This document shows positions 24,995 through 34,342 of a DNA stretch of 64,000 bases, in pieces. The position numbers were made by a program, and so were the translations under genes. The DNA is taken from the NCBI RefSeq assembly GCF_002777255.1, contig NZ_CP017634.1:2244903-2308902 (forward strand), given 5' to 3'. The first letter of the stretch is position 1; every line of letters starts with the position of its first letter. The notes under the pieces are model-generated. The model was not told the origin of the DNA and searched no databases. It was given only the letters and a program-made list of their open reading frames with translations. Source of the DNA: Candidatus Formimonas warabiya. Lineage in GTDB: Bacteria; Bacillota; Dehalobacteriia; Dehalobacteriales; Dehalobacteriaceae.

Positions 24995-26479
24995 ATGAAT
25001 CAAACATTAAAGAAAATTAGGATCTGGCTATTTTTAACAACTCTTTTGCTTGTGCTTCCTCTTTTTTCCTCCTGTGCTTCATCCTCTCCAAAACTTGATC
25101 CGGACAGCCCTGTGGTACTGACGATATGGCATCACTATCTTGCGGAACAGAAATTAGTATTCGATACGTACATTGACGAATTCAACAGGACGACCGGTAA
25201 GGAAAAGGGGATTGTGATCAAGGCTTATAGCATGGATAACTCCGGCGACATCCATCAGAAAATCATCCAGGCGGCAAACAACGAACCGGGTGCGCCCAAG
25301 ATGCCGGACATGGCTACGGTTTATCCCGATACGGCTTATACCCTTTACAACATGGGGCAGCTTGTACCTGTGGAAAAATACATGGAGCAGAAAAGGCTCG
25401 ATCAATACGTGGGCAGCTTTTTGGAAGAAGGCAGGCTCACCGATGACAGCGGCATCTGTGTATTCCCCATCGCTAAATCAACAGAACTTTTGTTTATCAA
25501 CAACACCGTCTACAGCAGGTTTTTAGAGGACTACAACAGAAGGAATCCCGCAAACCCCCTGAGCGAAGAAATGCTCGGCACCTTCGAGGGCATCATGAAA
25601 ACGGCCCAGGCTTATTATTCCTGGACAGACGCAAAAACACCGGGCATCCCTAACGACGGCGCGGCGCTCTTCGGCTATGACGCCGTAAGCAACTTTGCCG
25701 TGGTCGGCTACCGCCAGCTCGAAGACAGTTTCTTCCGTGTACACGGCCAGTCGGGCGCCGTAAATCTAGCCAGCCCTGCCTTTGAGAAAATATGGGACTT
25801 CTACTATGTGCCGATGGCATTAGGCTATTTTGGCGCCTATAGTTTTTACCGCTCCGAGGATGTTCAGACCGGCGACCTTGTCATGTACACAGGCTCTACC
25901 GCAGGCGCCAATTTTTTTCCCAAAACCGTTACCTATCAAGATAATACAAAGCTTAATGCGGAATTGAAAGTACTGCCCTATCCTGTCTTTGAGGGGGGTA
26001 AAAAGGCGGCCGCCCAACAGGGTGCCGGCGTTGCCATCATCAAATCAACACCCGAAAAGGAATATGCCGCCACCATCTTTTTAGAGTGGTTTACCGAACC
26101 CCAGCGCAATACGGCGTTTGTTTTGAACACAGGCTACCTGCCCGTAACCAAGGAAGCCCTGGACCATGTGCTGCCCCAGGAACTGGATAAATTAAAAAAT
26201 GTGCCGGAATATGCCAATGTCTTAAAGGTGATCCATCAAGCCCTGGCCATGATGAAAAATTACCAGCTTTATTCGTACAAGCCCTTTGAAAAATGCGACA
26301 AGATGCGTCGTATCTTTGAAGATAGATTTCTTGCCGCCGCTCAAGAGGGACGGAAAACTTTTGCACGTGAACTGGCGGCAGGAAAGGACTTTGGTACGGT
26401 TGTAAAGGATATCACGGCAAAAGACAGGTTTGAACGCTTCATTGTTGAGGTGGACAATGAAATTAGCAAAGCCGATTGA
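24995..26479 (+). CDS. Family 1 extracellular solute-binding lipoprotein
   Basis: 494 residues. Lipoprotein signal with Cys about residue 27 (LPLFSSCASS), then a periplasmic-binding-protein fold of the sugar-type family 1: VVLTIWHHYLAEQKLVFDTYIDEFN near the N-terminus, PDMATVYPDTAYTLYNMGQLVPVEKYM, and GAGVAIIKSTPEKEYAATIFLEWFTEPQRN. Such proteins usually feed ABC sugar importers, but no permease or ATPase is adjacent; instead the next gene, overlapping by 23 bases, is a membrane LuxR regulator with an extracellular domain. That suggests a binding protein acting as a ligand presenter for a sensor. Ligand unknown. Confidence 0.88.
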   Translation: MNQTLKKIRIWLFLTTLLLVLPLFSSCASSSPKLDPDSPVVLTIWHHYLAEQKLVFDTYIDEFNRTTGKEKGIVIKAYSMDNSGDIHQKIIQAANNEPGAPKMPDMATVYPDTAYTLYNMGQLVPVEKYMEQKRLDQYVGSFLEEGRLTDDSGICVFPIAKSTELLFINNTVYSRFLEDYNRRNPANPLSEEMLGTFEGIMKTAQAYYSWTDAKTPGIPNDGAALFGYDAVSNFAVVGYRQLEDSFFRVHGQSGAVNLASPAFEKIWDFYYVPMALGYFGAYSFYRSEDVQTGDLVMYTGSTAGANFFPKTVTYQDNTKLNAELKVLPYPVFEGGKKAAAQQGAGVAIIKSTPEKEYAATIFLEWFTEPQRNTAFVLNTGYLPVTKEALDHVLPQELDKLKNVPEYANVLKVIHQALAMMKNYQLYSYKPFEKCDKMRRIFEDRFLAAAQEGRKTFARELAAGKDFGTVVKDITAKDRFERFIVEVDNEISKAD

Positions 26480-28142
26480 AGGCGCACGGAACAACTTATT
26501 TAATTTTCACAGCCTGTCCCTGAAAGACAGGCTGTGGGTTTTGCAGATCCTGTTGATTTTTACGCTGCTGATCAGTATTTTTTCTGTTTTATTGATCACG
26601 GGCATGATTCCTGTTTTCCATGATACCTCTTATATGCTGGTGAAGAAACAGCTGGATGATTCCGCAATGGAATTTTCCCAGAAGTATGCCGTGATCTCTG
26701 CGAACACGGTTGAACTGGCAGAGAGAATAAATAAAAGCATGGAAAAAAATCTTGCCACCCGGGGACTGACCATTTCCGAGCTCAAATCCCATCCCCAGCT
26801 TCTTGAAACCATACTGGGCAGAGAAGTTGAAAAAGCTGTCTTTGCCATGCAGAAAACAAATGTCAGCGGTGTGTTTGTCTTTTTGGATGCCACAGTAAAC
26901 CCCAATTTAAGTCAGGCCCGGGACAGCAAAGCAGGGTTCTATATCATTGACATGGATCCGAATGTGATGCCATATAGCTCCGATGCCCTGTTTCTGCTTT
27001 ACGGTCCGCCCGCGATCGCCCGGGAAAACGGCATGTACCTGCACACGGAGTGGGAACTGGAATATGATACAGGCATCCAGAAGGAGGAAAGGAGGACGGA
27101 TTTTTATCAGATCCCCTTGGCCGCAGCGGCAAGAAATAAGGGGGCCGAGCTGCAAAATCTGGGCTACTGGAGTCCCTTTTTTAAGCCTGCCGAACACGGT
27201 GAGCAAGCGATGGCATTTTCCGTGCCCCTGGTTGATCAGCATGGTATTCCTTACGGGGTTTGTGGCCTTGAAATATCCAGAACATTTTTTGAAAAACTGA
27301 TGCCTCCCCCTGTATCTTCTCTATCCGATGAGATGGTACTTCTTTTTTCCAGTTCGGATGCCAAGGGAATCAGCATGAAAAACGCCGGGTTGATCTCAGA
27401 TAATTCAGGCTGGCTGCCGGAGGACGGGCAGGATTACCTGTTATCTACCGATCCCCCCAAAAACAAAGAGAATTTTAAACAATACTATTTTGATGTTTCC
27501 AGCCAAAGCGGCATGCTCGGCTTGGACACAACAGTCAGTCTCTATCCCTCGAAAAGCGTTTACAAAGATGAAAAATGGGTGTTAACGGCCCTTGTCCCCC
27601 AGACAGATGTAGAAAAAAAGACCCATCAGGCTTATTTGGCCTTGGCGGCGTTTTTGAGCTTACTCACCCTGGGGATTGTCGCCTCATACTATACAAGCAG
27701 GCATTATGTGGAACCGATTGTCAATACGCTCAATAAAATCAAAGAATGCGGGCTGCCGGCAAGCAAAACAAACATTCCGGAAATTGACGACTTTATTGAA
27801 TTTTTAAAGCAGCATCCCTACGAGCCCACAAAAAACGTGCGGGCCGATACGGCTATGGTCTCCGAGCAGGCTGTCCCCATGGCCGGGCAAACTCCGTGGG
27901 ATCTGGACAAAATCCCCCTGACAGAATTTACCCAACAGTTGGAAACTCTCTCCCGAGCAGAACGGGAGGTTTTTGACCTGTACATCAAAGGGCATACCGC
28001 CAAAGAGATCAGTAAAATCTTATTCATCAGCATCAATACGGTCAAGTCACATAACAAAAAGATCTATGCCAAAATGAATGTCAGCTCCCGTGCGGAACTG
28101 CTCGTATACTGTTATAAGCTGATGCTGGAAAATCAGGAGTAA
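26457..28142 (+). CDS. Membrane-anchored LuxR-type regulator with extracellular sensor
   Basis: 561 residues in an unusual order: short cytoplasmic start, TM1 about 26-51 (LWVLQILLIFTLLISIFSVLLITG), about 340 extracellular residues of Cache-like character, TM2 about 390-412 (AYLALAAFLSLLTLGIVASYY), a linker, and a C-terminal LuxR/GerE helix-turn-helix (LSRAEREVFDLYIKGHTAKEISKILFISINTVKSHNKKIYAKM). The domain order predicts one-component signalling from outside directly to DNA. I chose the ATG at 26457, preceded by GAGGTGG, which overlaps the solute-binding gene; an ATG at 26430 is less likely. No kinase or receiver domain can be seen. Confidence 0.87.
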   Translation: MKLAKPIEGARNNLFNFHSLSLKDRLWVLQILLIFTLLISIFSVLLITGMIPVFHDTSYMLVKKQLDDSAMEFSQKYAVISANTVELAERINKSMEKNLATRGLTISELKSHPQLLETILGREVEKAVFAMQKTNVSGVFVFLDATVNPNLSQARDSKAGFYIIDMDPNVMPYSSDALFLLYGPPAIARENGMYLHTEWELEYDTGIQKEERRTDFYQIPLAAAARNKGAELQNLGYWSPFFKPAEHGEQAMAFSVPLVDQHGIPYGVCGLEISRTFFEKLMPPPVSSLSDEMVLLFSSSDAKGISMKNAGLISDNSGWLPEDGQDYLLSTDPPKNKENFKQYYFDVSSQSGMLGLDTTVSLYPSKSVYKDEKWVLTALVPQTDVEKKTHQAYLALAAFLSLLTLGIVASYYTSRHYVEPIVNTLNKIKECGLPASKTNIPEIDDFIEFLKQHPYEPTKNVRADTAMVSEQAVPMAGQTPWDLDKIPLTEFTQQLETLSRAEREVFDLYIKGHTAKEISKILFISINTVKSHNKKIYAKMNVSSRAELLVYCYKLMLENQE

Positions 28143-28172
28143 GATAGATAAACTCCGGTTTAACAAATTATG

Positions 28173-28194
28173 GAACATTTTGTTCTTTTAGAAC
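28173..28194. promoter_or_regulatory. Interlaced palindromes upstream of stalk-domain gene
   Basis: GAACATTTTGTTC (28173-28185) and GTTCTTTTAGAAC (28182-28194) are two perfect 13-base palindromes that share GTTC. They lie 44 bases before the next gene and could be an operator, for instance for the LuxR-type protein encoded just upstream. Confidence 0.4.
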
Positions 28195-28237
28195 GTCAGA
28201 ATAGAGAATGTAAATATGGAAAAGGAGGCCGTATCCC

Positions 28238-29467
28238 ATGCTGCGCAAATCACGACTGCCCTCTCTCGTCTCCACCGTTGCTCTTGCCGCGGCTATCGCT
28301 CTGACCATTCCCATCTCCGCTTCTGCAGCAGCAACGCCCGCCACAGATGCTCCAGCCTCAGACGGCATCAAGATCACCCTAAATGGACGTGAATTCTCTC
28401 CCCAGTCCGCTCCATTTATCGACAATGGTGCTGTATACCTGCCTGTACGAGATATGGGAGAATTGCTTGGAACCGTCGTATTCTGGAGTTTTTCCACCAA
28501 AAGCGTGACGATGACTTACCCGAAACTTATCGTTAAGCTGAATTACGGCTCGACGCAAGCAACTGTTAATGGAAATGCCATTCCATTGACGGCGCCATTG
28601 CGGATTGTCCATGATCGGATTTTTGCTCCTTTGCGTTTTTTTTCTGAGGCTACCGGGGCCGGTGTTGCATGGGACAGTTCAACCAAAATGGTGCGCATTA
28701 TACAATCAGATGATTACGTAAAAGGGGTCGGGGCCAATAGCACAATCTGGCTGAATGGCAGGACAGGAGACCTTTACATCGCCCATCCCTATGAGCAATC
28801 CCCGGTTTGCGTGGGCAAGCTTGATGCCGATATTCATGATTTCGTATCCATCGATGCGTGGCTGGGCAGTTCAGGTAATATGATTGTCACCGTCACGGAC
28901 AATTATGGGGAGTCTCATATCAATTACGACGCTTATGGCGTTCTTGTCCACGACAATAAGATCGTTAGCCAGAAGAAGGCGAGCTACTTGCAGCGCTATG
29001 AGAAAAACATGACCTACTATCAGTACCTGGATCAAAATGCCAATAGGTATGTGGAAAATATGTTATTGACGGACGGCAGGATGCTGACCGTGTTCGACGC
29101 TGAAGGGAAAGCGGTTCAGGAATATGATCTGCCCGCGTTGGTAGGCAAGGATGAAAACTATTCGGTTTTGGGGGCCGGCAAGGATTATCTGGTCGTCCGG
29201 CCCAATCGGACAGGATTCTTGACGCTGATTAATTTGGAGGACTATTCCACGGTGGAGATGTGCAAAAAACTGTTGACCGGCAAAGACCTGGATTATGCCC
29301 TGAACAATGATGTCCCTTATCCCGGCGACGTGTTGGTATTCGCCGGCGAGTCGACCAATGGCAGCAGCCTGGTGTTCTGGTACGATAGTCCGGTCGACAG
29401 CAAGGATAATGATTATAAGGAATTAACCTACAATCGACATACCGGGGAGGCAGGGGTCTTACCATAA
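28238..29467 (+). CDS. Exported protein with copper-amine-oxidase-like stalk domain
   Basis: 409 residues. Signal peptide (TVALAAAIALTIPISASAA, cleavage near 31) followed by a stalk domain at about 45-150: ITLNGREFSPQSAPFIDNGAVYLPVRDMGELLG and VNGNAIPLTAPLRIVHDRIFAPLRFFSEATGAGVAWD, the cell-surface module known as copper amine oxidase N-terminal domain. The remaining 250 residues look like repeated beta strands (WLNGRTGDLYIAHP..., MLTVFDAEGKAVQEYDLP...), perhaps a small propeller, with no known catalytic motif. The domain name does not imply oxidase activity. The ATG has AAGGAGG upstream. Confidence 0.82.
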   Translation: MLRKSRLPSLVSTVALAAAIALTIPISASAAATPATDAPASDGIKITLNGREFSPQSAPFIDNGAVYLPVRDMGELLGTVVFWSFSTKSVTMTYPKLIVKLNYGSTQATVNGNAIPLTAPLRIVHDRIFAPLRFFSEATGAGVAWDSSTKMVRIIQSDDYVKGVGANSTIWLNGRTGDLYIAHPYEQSPVCVGKLDADIHDFVSIDAWLGSSGNMIVTVTDNYGESHINYDAYGVLVHDNKIVSQKKASYLQRYEKNMTYYQYLDQNANRYVENMLLTDGRMLTVFDAEGKAVQEYDLPALVGKDENYSVLGAGKDYLVVRPNRTGFLTLINLEDYSTVEMCKKLLTGKDLDYALNNDVPYPGDVLVFAGESTNGSSLVFWYDSPVDSKDNDYKELTYNRHTGEAGVLP

Positions 29468-29482
29468 GTGAAGTCATCCTTT

Positions 29483-30667
29483 TTAATTAAGCGACTTTTC
29501 CCGCCCGATCAGTTTGACCCCGGCGATAAAATACCCCAGGCCCATGGCCAGCAGCACCAGGGTGGGCAGGATGGCGGCATCGAAGCCCTGGCCGTAGCTG
29601 GCGATTCTTTCCATGCCCTGGATGGCCCATTTTTGAGGGGTGAGATTGGCCAAGACCAATAGAATCTTGGAATTGACAATCTCCAGGGGCCACATGCATC
29701 CGCCCAGCATTGCCGTACTGGTCAACACCACCGGCGTCAGGGCGGACAATTGGGCATGGGTTTTCACAAGGCCTGATAAAAAGAGGCCTAAACTGGTCAC
29801 GGCAAAAACAAAGGCGGCGGATACCGTCAAAACGCCGGCCAGACTTCGCCCCCAGTCCATGCCGAAAAGGTATTTTCCCGCCAGGATCAGGACCCCCAGC
29901 TGGATCGCCCCGATCAAATAAGCGGCCACCATGCTTCCCCCCAGAATGGCGGTCCTGGATACCGGGGAGACCAGCATTCTCTGCCAGGTTTTATGTTGTT
30001 TATCGTATAAGATTGTGCCGATACCGAAGACCATGGTATACATGGAAAAGAAAAGGGAAAAGCCGATCACGGTATGCTTCATATTGTCATCCTGGGGCGC
30101 ATCCTGGATTTCCATGGTCTCTGCCCGCACAGTGAGGGGATTGCGATACTTCCAGGCGTCCATCACCCGGTCATAGGCCTGGGCGGCCAGGGCTTCCCTT
30201 CCGGCAGCCCCTTGGTAGGTGCTGATAAAGTCCGCCGTCATCTCGGCAATCCTTTGGCTGCCCGCCATTTTTGAGGCCGTACCCGTGACCTGTTGCTCCA
30301 AGGTGAGGATGTTGATGTCATCCTTCACCTTGATCATGCCCAGGGAAAGCTTGTTTCCTGTCCGGATGTCTCCTGCAAAGCCCTTTTCAATGACAAGGGC
30401 AGTCAGGACGCTGCCTTCCTCCACGGCTTTCACCGCGCCGGCATAATCGGATTCCTGAAACCGAAACCCGCCCCCCTCTTTGATCTCATCGGCCAGCATC
30501 CGGGAGAAAGTACTCCCGTCCTCATCCACAATCAATACCCTGGGCTGATACTGACCCATAGAGGTGCCGAAGATGAAGGTCAGCCCTAAGGCCATTGCTG
30601 TCATCAGGATAAACACCAGATAGTCGTCCCGCAGCCTGATCAGCCTTAATTTGATGATATGGCGCAT
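29483..30667 (-). CDS. ABC-2 type permease (second permease)
   Basis: 394 residues, ABC-2 family. TM1 at the N-terminus (YLVFILMTAMALGLTFIFG), an extracytoplasmic domain of about 170 residues (IADEIKEGGGFRFQES), then a block of five TM segments (about 200-390) with the usual FSLFFSMYTMVFGIGTILYDKQHKTWQRMLVSPVSR cytoplasmic turn. It is the last gene of the leftward exporter operon, overlapping the preceding permease gene by 22 bases. With that permease and the ATPase it resembles LnrLMN of Bacillus subtilis, which exports linearmycin-type polyenes; other amphipathic antibiotics are possible. Confidence 0.88.
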   Translation of the reverse strand: MRHIIKLRLIRLRDDYLVFILMTAMALGLTFIFGTSMGQYQPRVLIVDEDGSTFSRMLADEIKEGGGFRFQESDYAGAVKAVEEGSVLTALVIEKGFAGDIRTGNKLSLGMIKVKDDINILTLEQQVTGTASKMAGSQRIAEMTADFISTYQGAAGREALAAQAYDRVMDAWKYRNPLTVRAETMEIQDAPQDDNMKHTVIGFSLFFSMYTMVFGIGTILYDKQHKTWQRMLVSPVSRTAILGGSMVAAYLIGAIQLGVLILAGKYLFGMDWGRSLAGVLTVSAAFVFAVTSLGLFLSGLVKTHAQLSALTPVVLTSTAMLGGCMWPLEIVNSKILLVLANLTPQKWAIQGMERIASYGQGFDAAILPTLVLLAMGLGYFIAGVKLIGREKSLN

Positions 30668-32010
30668 CTCTCATCCCTACCCCTCATATAGAATAGCCAG
30701 ATTGCCCCCAGGGTCAATGCCGTTCCCACACATACAAGCAAAAACAAATAGGTCCTGATTTCATCAAACCCATATCCCATCATCACCTTCAGATAGGACT
30801 TTAAAGCGATGCCATTGAGGGAGAAGATGCTCAGCTTTTGCATAAAAGAAGGCAAAAGTTCCACAGGGATAAAGCTCCCCCCCAGCAGGGCCATGGTTTG
30901 GATCACCGCCGTCTCAAAAATATTGGCGACACGGTCGTTTTCCGCCCGAAAGGCCGCCACCGCAATCAATAGGCCTGCCCCGGCCACGGCAAAGGCGGCG
31001 CAAAGGCTGATCAGCGTGACCAAAAGCATATTTCCCCAATGCACTTTTAGGGTCAGCCCGGAAAAGGTGATCATCACGGCGGTCTGGATCAGGACGAACA
31101 AAAAGACGGTGAAAAATTTCCCGGTGAGCATAGCGAGTTTGGACGTGCCCGCGATGACCATTCTCTGGTAAGTGGTATTTTGTTTCTCTTCCAAAAGCAG
31201 TCTCCCCCCGTGGCCGGCGGCGAACAAAATAAACATGGCCATGATCGCGGCCCCATAATAGTCAAAACTGGATACCTGCCTTTTTCCCTCTACAGGCATA
31301 TTTTCCACATCCACCCGGATTTTTTTCAGATCGTCACTCATGCTTTCCACCAGGGTCTCCATGCGCTCCATGGCTTCCCCGCCCAGATCCCGCTCCAGCG
31401 CCGTCTCGATCAGCACGTTCTTGCCGATGATCACAGAGGAAAGGGTATCGGCAAAGGCGGCGACGATGCGGTGCACGATTTGGCCCCTGATCTGCTGTTC
31501 CGGGTTGCTGACCACCCGGAGCTCCACCTGGTTCCGGAAAGGGGTGAGCATATTCATTTTCATGTCATAGATAAAATGCTCCGGCAGGATCAGAAGGGCA
31601 GCTACCTTTCCTTCTTTGAGTTCTTGCCGGGCCCTGCTTGCATCGGCCAGATGGTAGGTGATCATTTTTTTCATTTCCGGACTCCCTAAGAATTCTTCAA
31701 AAAAAATCCTTTCCCCGTCTAATTTCTCATTGCTCCGGGCCAGCTTCGCCCGGGTCTCCCCATCCAGCCCCTGCATTAAAAAGCCGCTCTGTAAAGTCTT
31801 CAAGAAATCGGCTTCATCCTGATCCCGGTCGTACATTTTGACCACGACAAGGGGAATCGTACCGCTCTCCCCCCCGCGCGCAAAAACACCCTTCAGGGCC
31901 AGGCTTAGGATGGTAGTAAGGATTACCGGCATCAGGATCATAATCGCCAGCGCCTTTTTATCGCTCAAAAGAATTTTTAAATCTTTCCCGATCATGCGTA
32001 AGATTTTCAT
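30646..32010 (-). CDS. ABC-2 type permease (first permease)
   Basis: 454 residues. Same architecture as its neighbour, with TM1 (KALAIMILMPVILTTILSLALKGVF), a large extracytoplasmic domain of about 210 residues and a C-terminal membrane block (AAIMAMFILFAAGHGGRLLLEEKQNTTYQRMVIAGTSKLAMLTGKFFTVFLF). The two permeases together would form a heterodimeric exporter energised by the ATPase encoded 13 bases upstream in transcription order. Substrate not determinable. Confidence 0.88.
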   Translation of the reverse strand: MKILRMIGKDLKILLSDKKALAIMILMPVILTTILSLALKGVFARGGESGTIPLVVVKMYDRDQDEADFLKTLQSGFLMQGLDGETRAKLARSNEKLDGERIFFEEFLGSPEMKKMITYHLADASRARQELKEGKVAALLILPEHFIYDMKMNMLTPFRNQVELRVVSNPEQQIRGQIVHRIVAAFADTLSSVIIGKNVLIETALERDLGGEAMERMETLVESMSDDLKKIRVDVENMPVEGKRQVSSFDYYGAAIMAMFILFAAGHGGRLLLEEKQNTTYQRMVIAGTSKLAMLTGKFFTVFLFVLIQTAVMITFSGLTLKVHWGNMLLVTLISLCAAFAVAGAGLLIAVAAFRAENDRVANIFETAVIQTMALLGGSFIPVELLPSFMQKLSIFSLNGIALKSYLKVMMGYGFDEIRTYLFLLVCVGTALTLGAIWLFYMRGRDERCAISSN

Positions 32011-32023
32011 GTCCTTCTGCTCC

Positions 32024-32959
32024 TCAATCCCGCAAGGTTTTTCCCGTCAAATGTAGAAACACCGCTTCCAGGTTGGGCTTCTTCAGACCCATGGCAAGGA
32101 TATGATGGCCTGTTTCATTGATCCGGCTCACAATGGGGGCCAGCAGGGCCTCGATATTTTCCCCGGAAATGATGATCTCATCCTCCCCTGCCTTGATGCT
32201 CTCAATCCCCTCCATCTTCTCCAGTTGGGCCACCAGGTCCGGGCCTGTTTCTTCCAGCTTCAAAGCCACCTGGGACTGGCCCTTGATCAGGTCCACCAAT
32301 TCATCCCGGGACCCGGAGGCGATGATCTTTCCCTGGTCCATAATACAAATGGCGGAGCAGAGATACTCTACTTCTTCCATATAGTGGCTGGTATACAGAA
32401 TGGTCATGCCCTGCCGGTTCAGCTCCAGCACCGTGTCCAGAATGTGCTTTCTGGATTGGGGATCAATGCCCACGGTAGGCTCATCCATAATGAGCAGTTC
32501 CGGCCGGTGCAGCAGGGCAGCGCCGATGTTGAGCCTGCGCTTCATGCCCCCGGAATACTGGTCCACTTTATCCTTGAGCCGGTCATGAATGCCGATGATC
32601 CCGGCCACCTCCTCGATTCTCTGCTTCAGGTCCCTGCCCCGGATGCCGTATAAGCCGCCCCAGAAGGAAAGGTTTTGATAGCCGGTCAGGGTAGGATAGA
32701 GGGCGATATCCTGGGGCACGATACCCAGCTTCTGCCGCAGGGCTCCCGGCTCCTTCAAAATACTTTTGTCCCGGTAAAGGATCTCTCCCCGGGTGGGCGG
32801 ACAAAGGGTGGAAATCAGGGAGATAGTCGTTGATTTACCCGCCCCGTTGGGTCCCAGCAAGCCGAACACTTCCCCTTCCCGTACCTGAAAATCAATACCG
32901 TCTACCGCTTTGATGTGCGAAAAGTACTTTGCCAAATTTTCCACCTTGAGCAAGGTCAT
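32024..32959 (-). CDS. ABC transporter ATP-binding protein (Lnr-like)
   Basis: 311 residues. Complete ABC ATPase: Walker A GLLGPNGAGKSTT, Q-loop region LGIVPQDIALYPTLTG, signature QYSGGMKRRLNIG, Walker B LLIMDEPTVGIDP and H-loop ILYTSHYMEE. The extra 80-residue C-terminal domain is typical of ABC-2 (DrrA/CcmA) exporters. I use the ATG at 32959, well placed after AAGGTGG; a GTG at 32968 is also open. It follows the lipoprotein gene and precedes both permeases. Confidence 0.9.
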   Translation of the reverse strand: MTLLKVENLAKYFSHIKAVDGIDFQVREGEVFGLLGPNGAGKSTTISLISTLCPPTRGEILYRDKSILKEPGALRQKLGIVPQDIALYPTLTGYQNLSFWGGLYGIRGRDLKQRIEEVAGIIGIHDRLKDKVDQYSGGMKRRLNIGAALLHRPELLIMDEPTVGIDPQSRKHILDTVLELNRQGMTILYTSHYMEEVEYLCSAICIMDQGKIIASGSRDELVDLIKGQSQVALKLEETGPDLVAQLEKMEGIESIKAGEDEIIISGENIEALLAPIVSRINETGHHILAMGLKKPNLEAVFLHLTGKTLRD

Positions 32960-32972
32960 CCTATCCACCTTC

Positions 32973-33974
32973 TTAACTCTTTTTTTGGAACAGGTCTTTA
33001 AACACGAAGGGCAGGTTCCGGTCCATTTCCTCCGGGTCCAGGGTGTTTTCCTTCGTCAAAACAGGGAATTTAAACTCCTGTTCCTGATTGATGTCCCAGT
33101 TCTTAGTTTCCAGCCGGTACCTGATCCCGGTAACGCCGCCGGCTTGATCCGGGGTAAATTTCGCCTCAAAGGAGATGATTTCGTTGACAATATAGCCGTC
33201 AATATCCACATACGCATCGTACTGAAAGTTTTCGATGCGGCAGGAGGCCAGGCTTTTCTTAATCTCTCCGCTCAAGCGGTCAAAGGTGATCTCGTCCTGG
33301 GAAGCAAAATTCTGCTCGATCAGGCGGTCAAAATTGCTTTTCAGCTTTTCATCCCCGGATAGGGCAGCAAAGGTGTCATTGATTAGGGCTTTAATCTGGG
33401 CGTCCGTGAGCTTGATCCCATACCGGGTGGTTTTAACCTCCCCGTCCGGGGTGGTCAGAATCATACTTTTGCCCGTAAACACATCTTCCTGCCTGATCAG
33501 GGCCAACCAGGTTTGGTGCAGGGTGTCCCCGGTTTCCGGGGACACAAAATCAAACTCTGCCGTGCCCGGAGGCTTTGTCTCCTTGCCCTCCATCATCTCG
33601 TCCAGCCTGATGTATTTGCCCGCGATGGGCATTTTGATGAACATTTCCCGGCCATTGCGATAAAAATCGGTGTCAAAGCCTAAGCCGTTCAGATTTAAAT
33701 AGTTGCGGCAGATCGTCTTTTCAGCCTCCCGGTCATAGGTGGCCTGAAAGCTGCCTTTGATATTCTTGAAGTATTCCAGGTCCTTTATTTGTGCTTCCTC
33801 AAGGCCGGTGAGATCAAAATCCAGGGCCAGGGTAAAATCTCCCGACACCTGCCCCTTGGTGATCTCCTCGGTCTTCTGCACCGCCTTTTTATAGCTTTCC
33901 AGGCTGTCTCCCGTGCACCCGGCCAGCAAAGCGGCGAGCAAAACCCCGATCACCACAAGACAGACTCTTTTCAT
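32973..33974 (-). CDS. Lipoprotein, DUF6612-like, in exporter operon
   Basis: 333 residues. Lipobox Cys20 (LLAALLAGCTGDSLESYKKAVQKTEEITKGQ) then a beta-rich extracellular domain of LppX/LolA-like appearance (SGDFTLALDFDLTGL..., GLGFDTDFYRNGREMFIKMPIAGKYIRLDEMM). This resembles lipoproteins annotated DUF6612 in Firmicutes, where such folds bind lipids. I chose the ATG at 33974 with GGAGGGAG upstream rather than the longer frame from 34076. In the operon it precedes the ATPase; a lipid- or drug-binding helper for the exporter would fit, but that is inference. Confidence 0.78.
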   Translation of the reverse strand: MKRVCLVVIGVLLAALLAGCTGDSLESYKKAVQKTEEITKGQVSGDFTLALDFDLTGLEEAQIKDLEYFKNIKGSFQATYDREAEKTICRNYLNLNGLGFDTDFYRNGREMFIKMPIAGKYIRLDEMMEGKETKPPGTAEFDFVSPETGDTLHQTWLALIRQEDVFTGKSMILTTPDGEVKTTRYGIKLTDAQIKALINDTFAALSGDEKLKSNFDRLIEQNFASQDEITFDRLSGEIKKSLASCRIENFQYDAYVDIDGYIVNEIISFEAKFTPDQAGGVTGIRYRLETKNWDINQEQEFKFPVLTKENTLDPEEMDRNLPFVFKDLFQKKS

Positions 33975-34103
33975 GGCACTCCCTCCGGTAGGTTTTTCTT
34001 TATTATATCCAGCCCCCAAAATTTTTTCTGGTCCCAAAAGGCACCTGTTTGGTGAAAAAACTATGACTTTTGGCACTTATCGTCAGCTTCATTCCATAAA
34101 CAA

Positions 34104-34317
34104 GAGCTTGTTCAAAAACCCCCAGATACTAGGCACAGCAAGCATTTGCAGCGAAGGCGGCAAAGGTTAGGGGACACACCCCTGTGAGGGGAATGTCCCC
34201 AACTAATGTACGTCGAGCAAGAATGCGCAGCTGTAGTCGCTCCTTGCCATCCATGGCATCGCGACACTAGGCCGTCCATGGCCTTCGCAACGTAGATGGG
34301 GGTTTTTCAACAAGCTC
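34104..34317. repeat. Large inverted repeat element, copy 2
   Basis: GAGCTTGTTCAAAAACCCCC (34104 on) pairs with GGGGGTTTTTCAACAAGCTC (34298-34317), enclosing about 170 bases with inner hairpins such as GGGGACA/TGTCCCC near 34152-34199. The left arm continues CAGATACTAGGCACAGCA, nearly the same as the element at 3682. It lies between the response regulator and lipoprotein genes. This is a dispersed, structured, MITE-like or REP-like element with no ORF. Confidence 0.75.
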
Positions 34318-34342
34318 AAAAAACGGCTAAGCCGTTTTTCAT
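34316..34342 (-). terminator. Terminator of the NarL-type two-component operon
   Basis: On the minus strand AAAAACGGCT-TAGCCGTTTTTT, overlapping the response regulator stop. It separates the two-component genes from the exporter genes that follow. Confidence 0.8.

Noticed and set aside
28173..28185. GAACATTTTGTTC as a LexA box
   Set aside because: The half-sites are separated by five bases rather than four, and the downstream gene has no link to DNA damage.
28238..29467. Copper amine oxidase enzyme
   Set aside because: Only the non-catalytic stalk domain is present; no oxidase domain or topaquinone motif.
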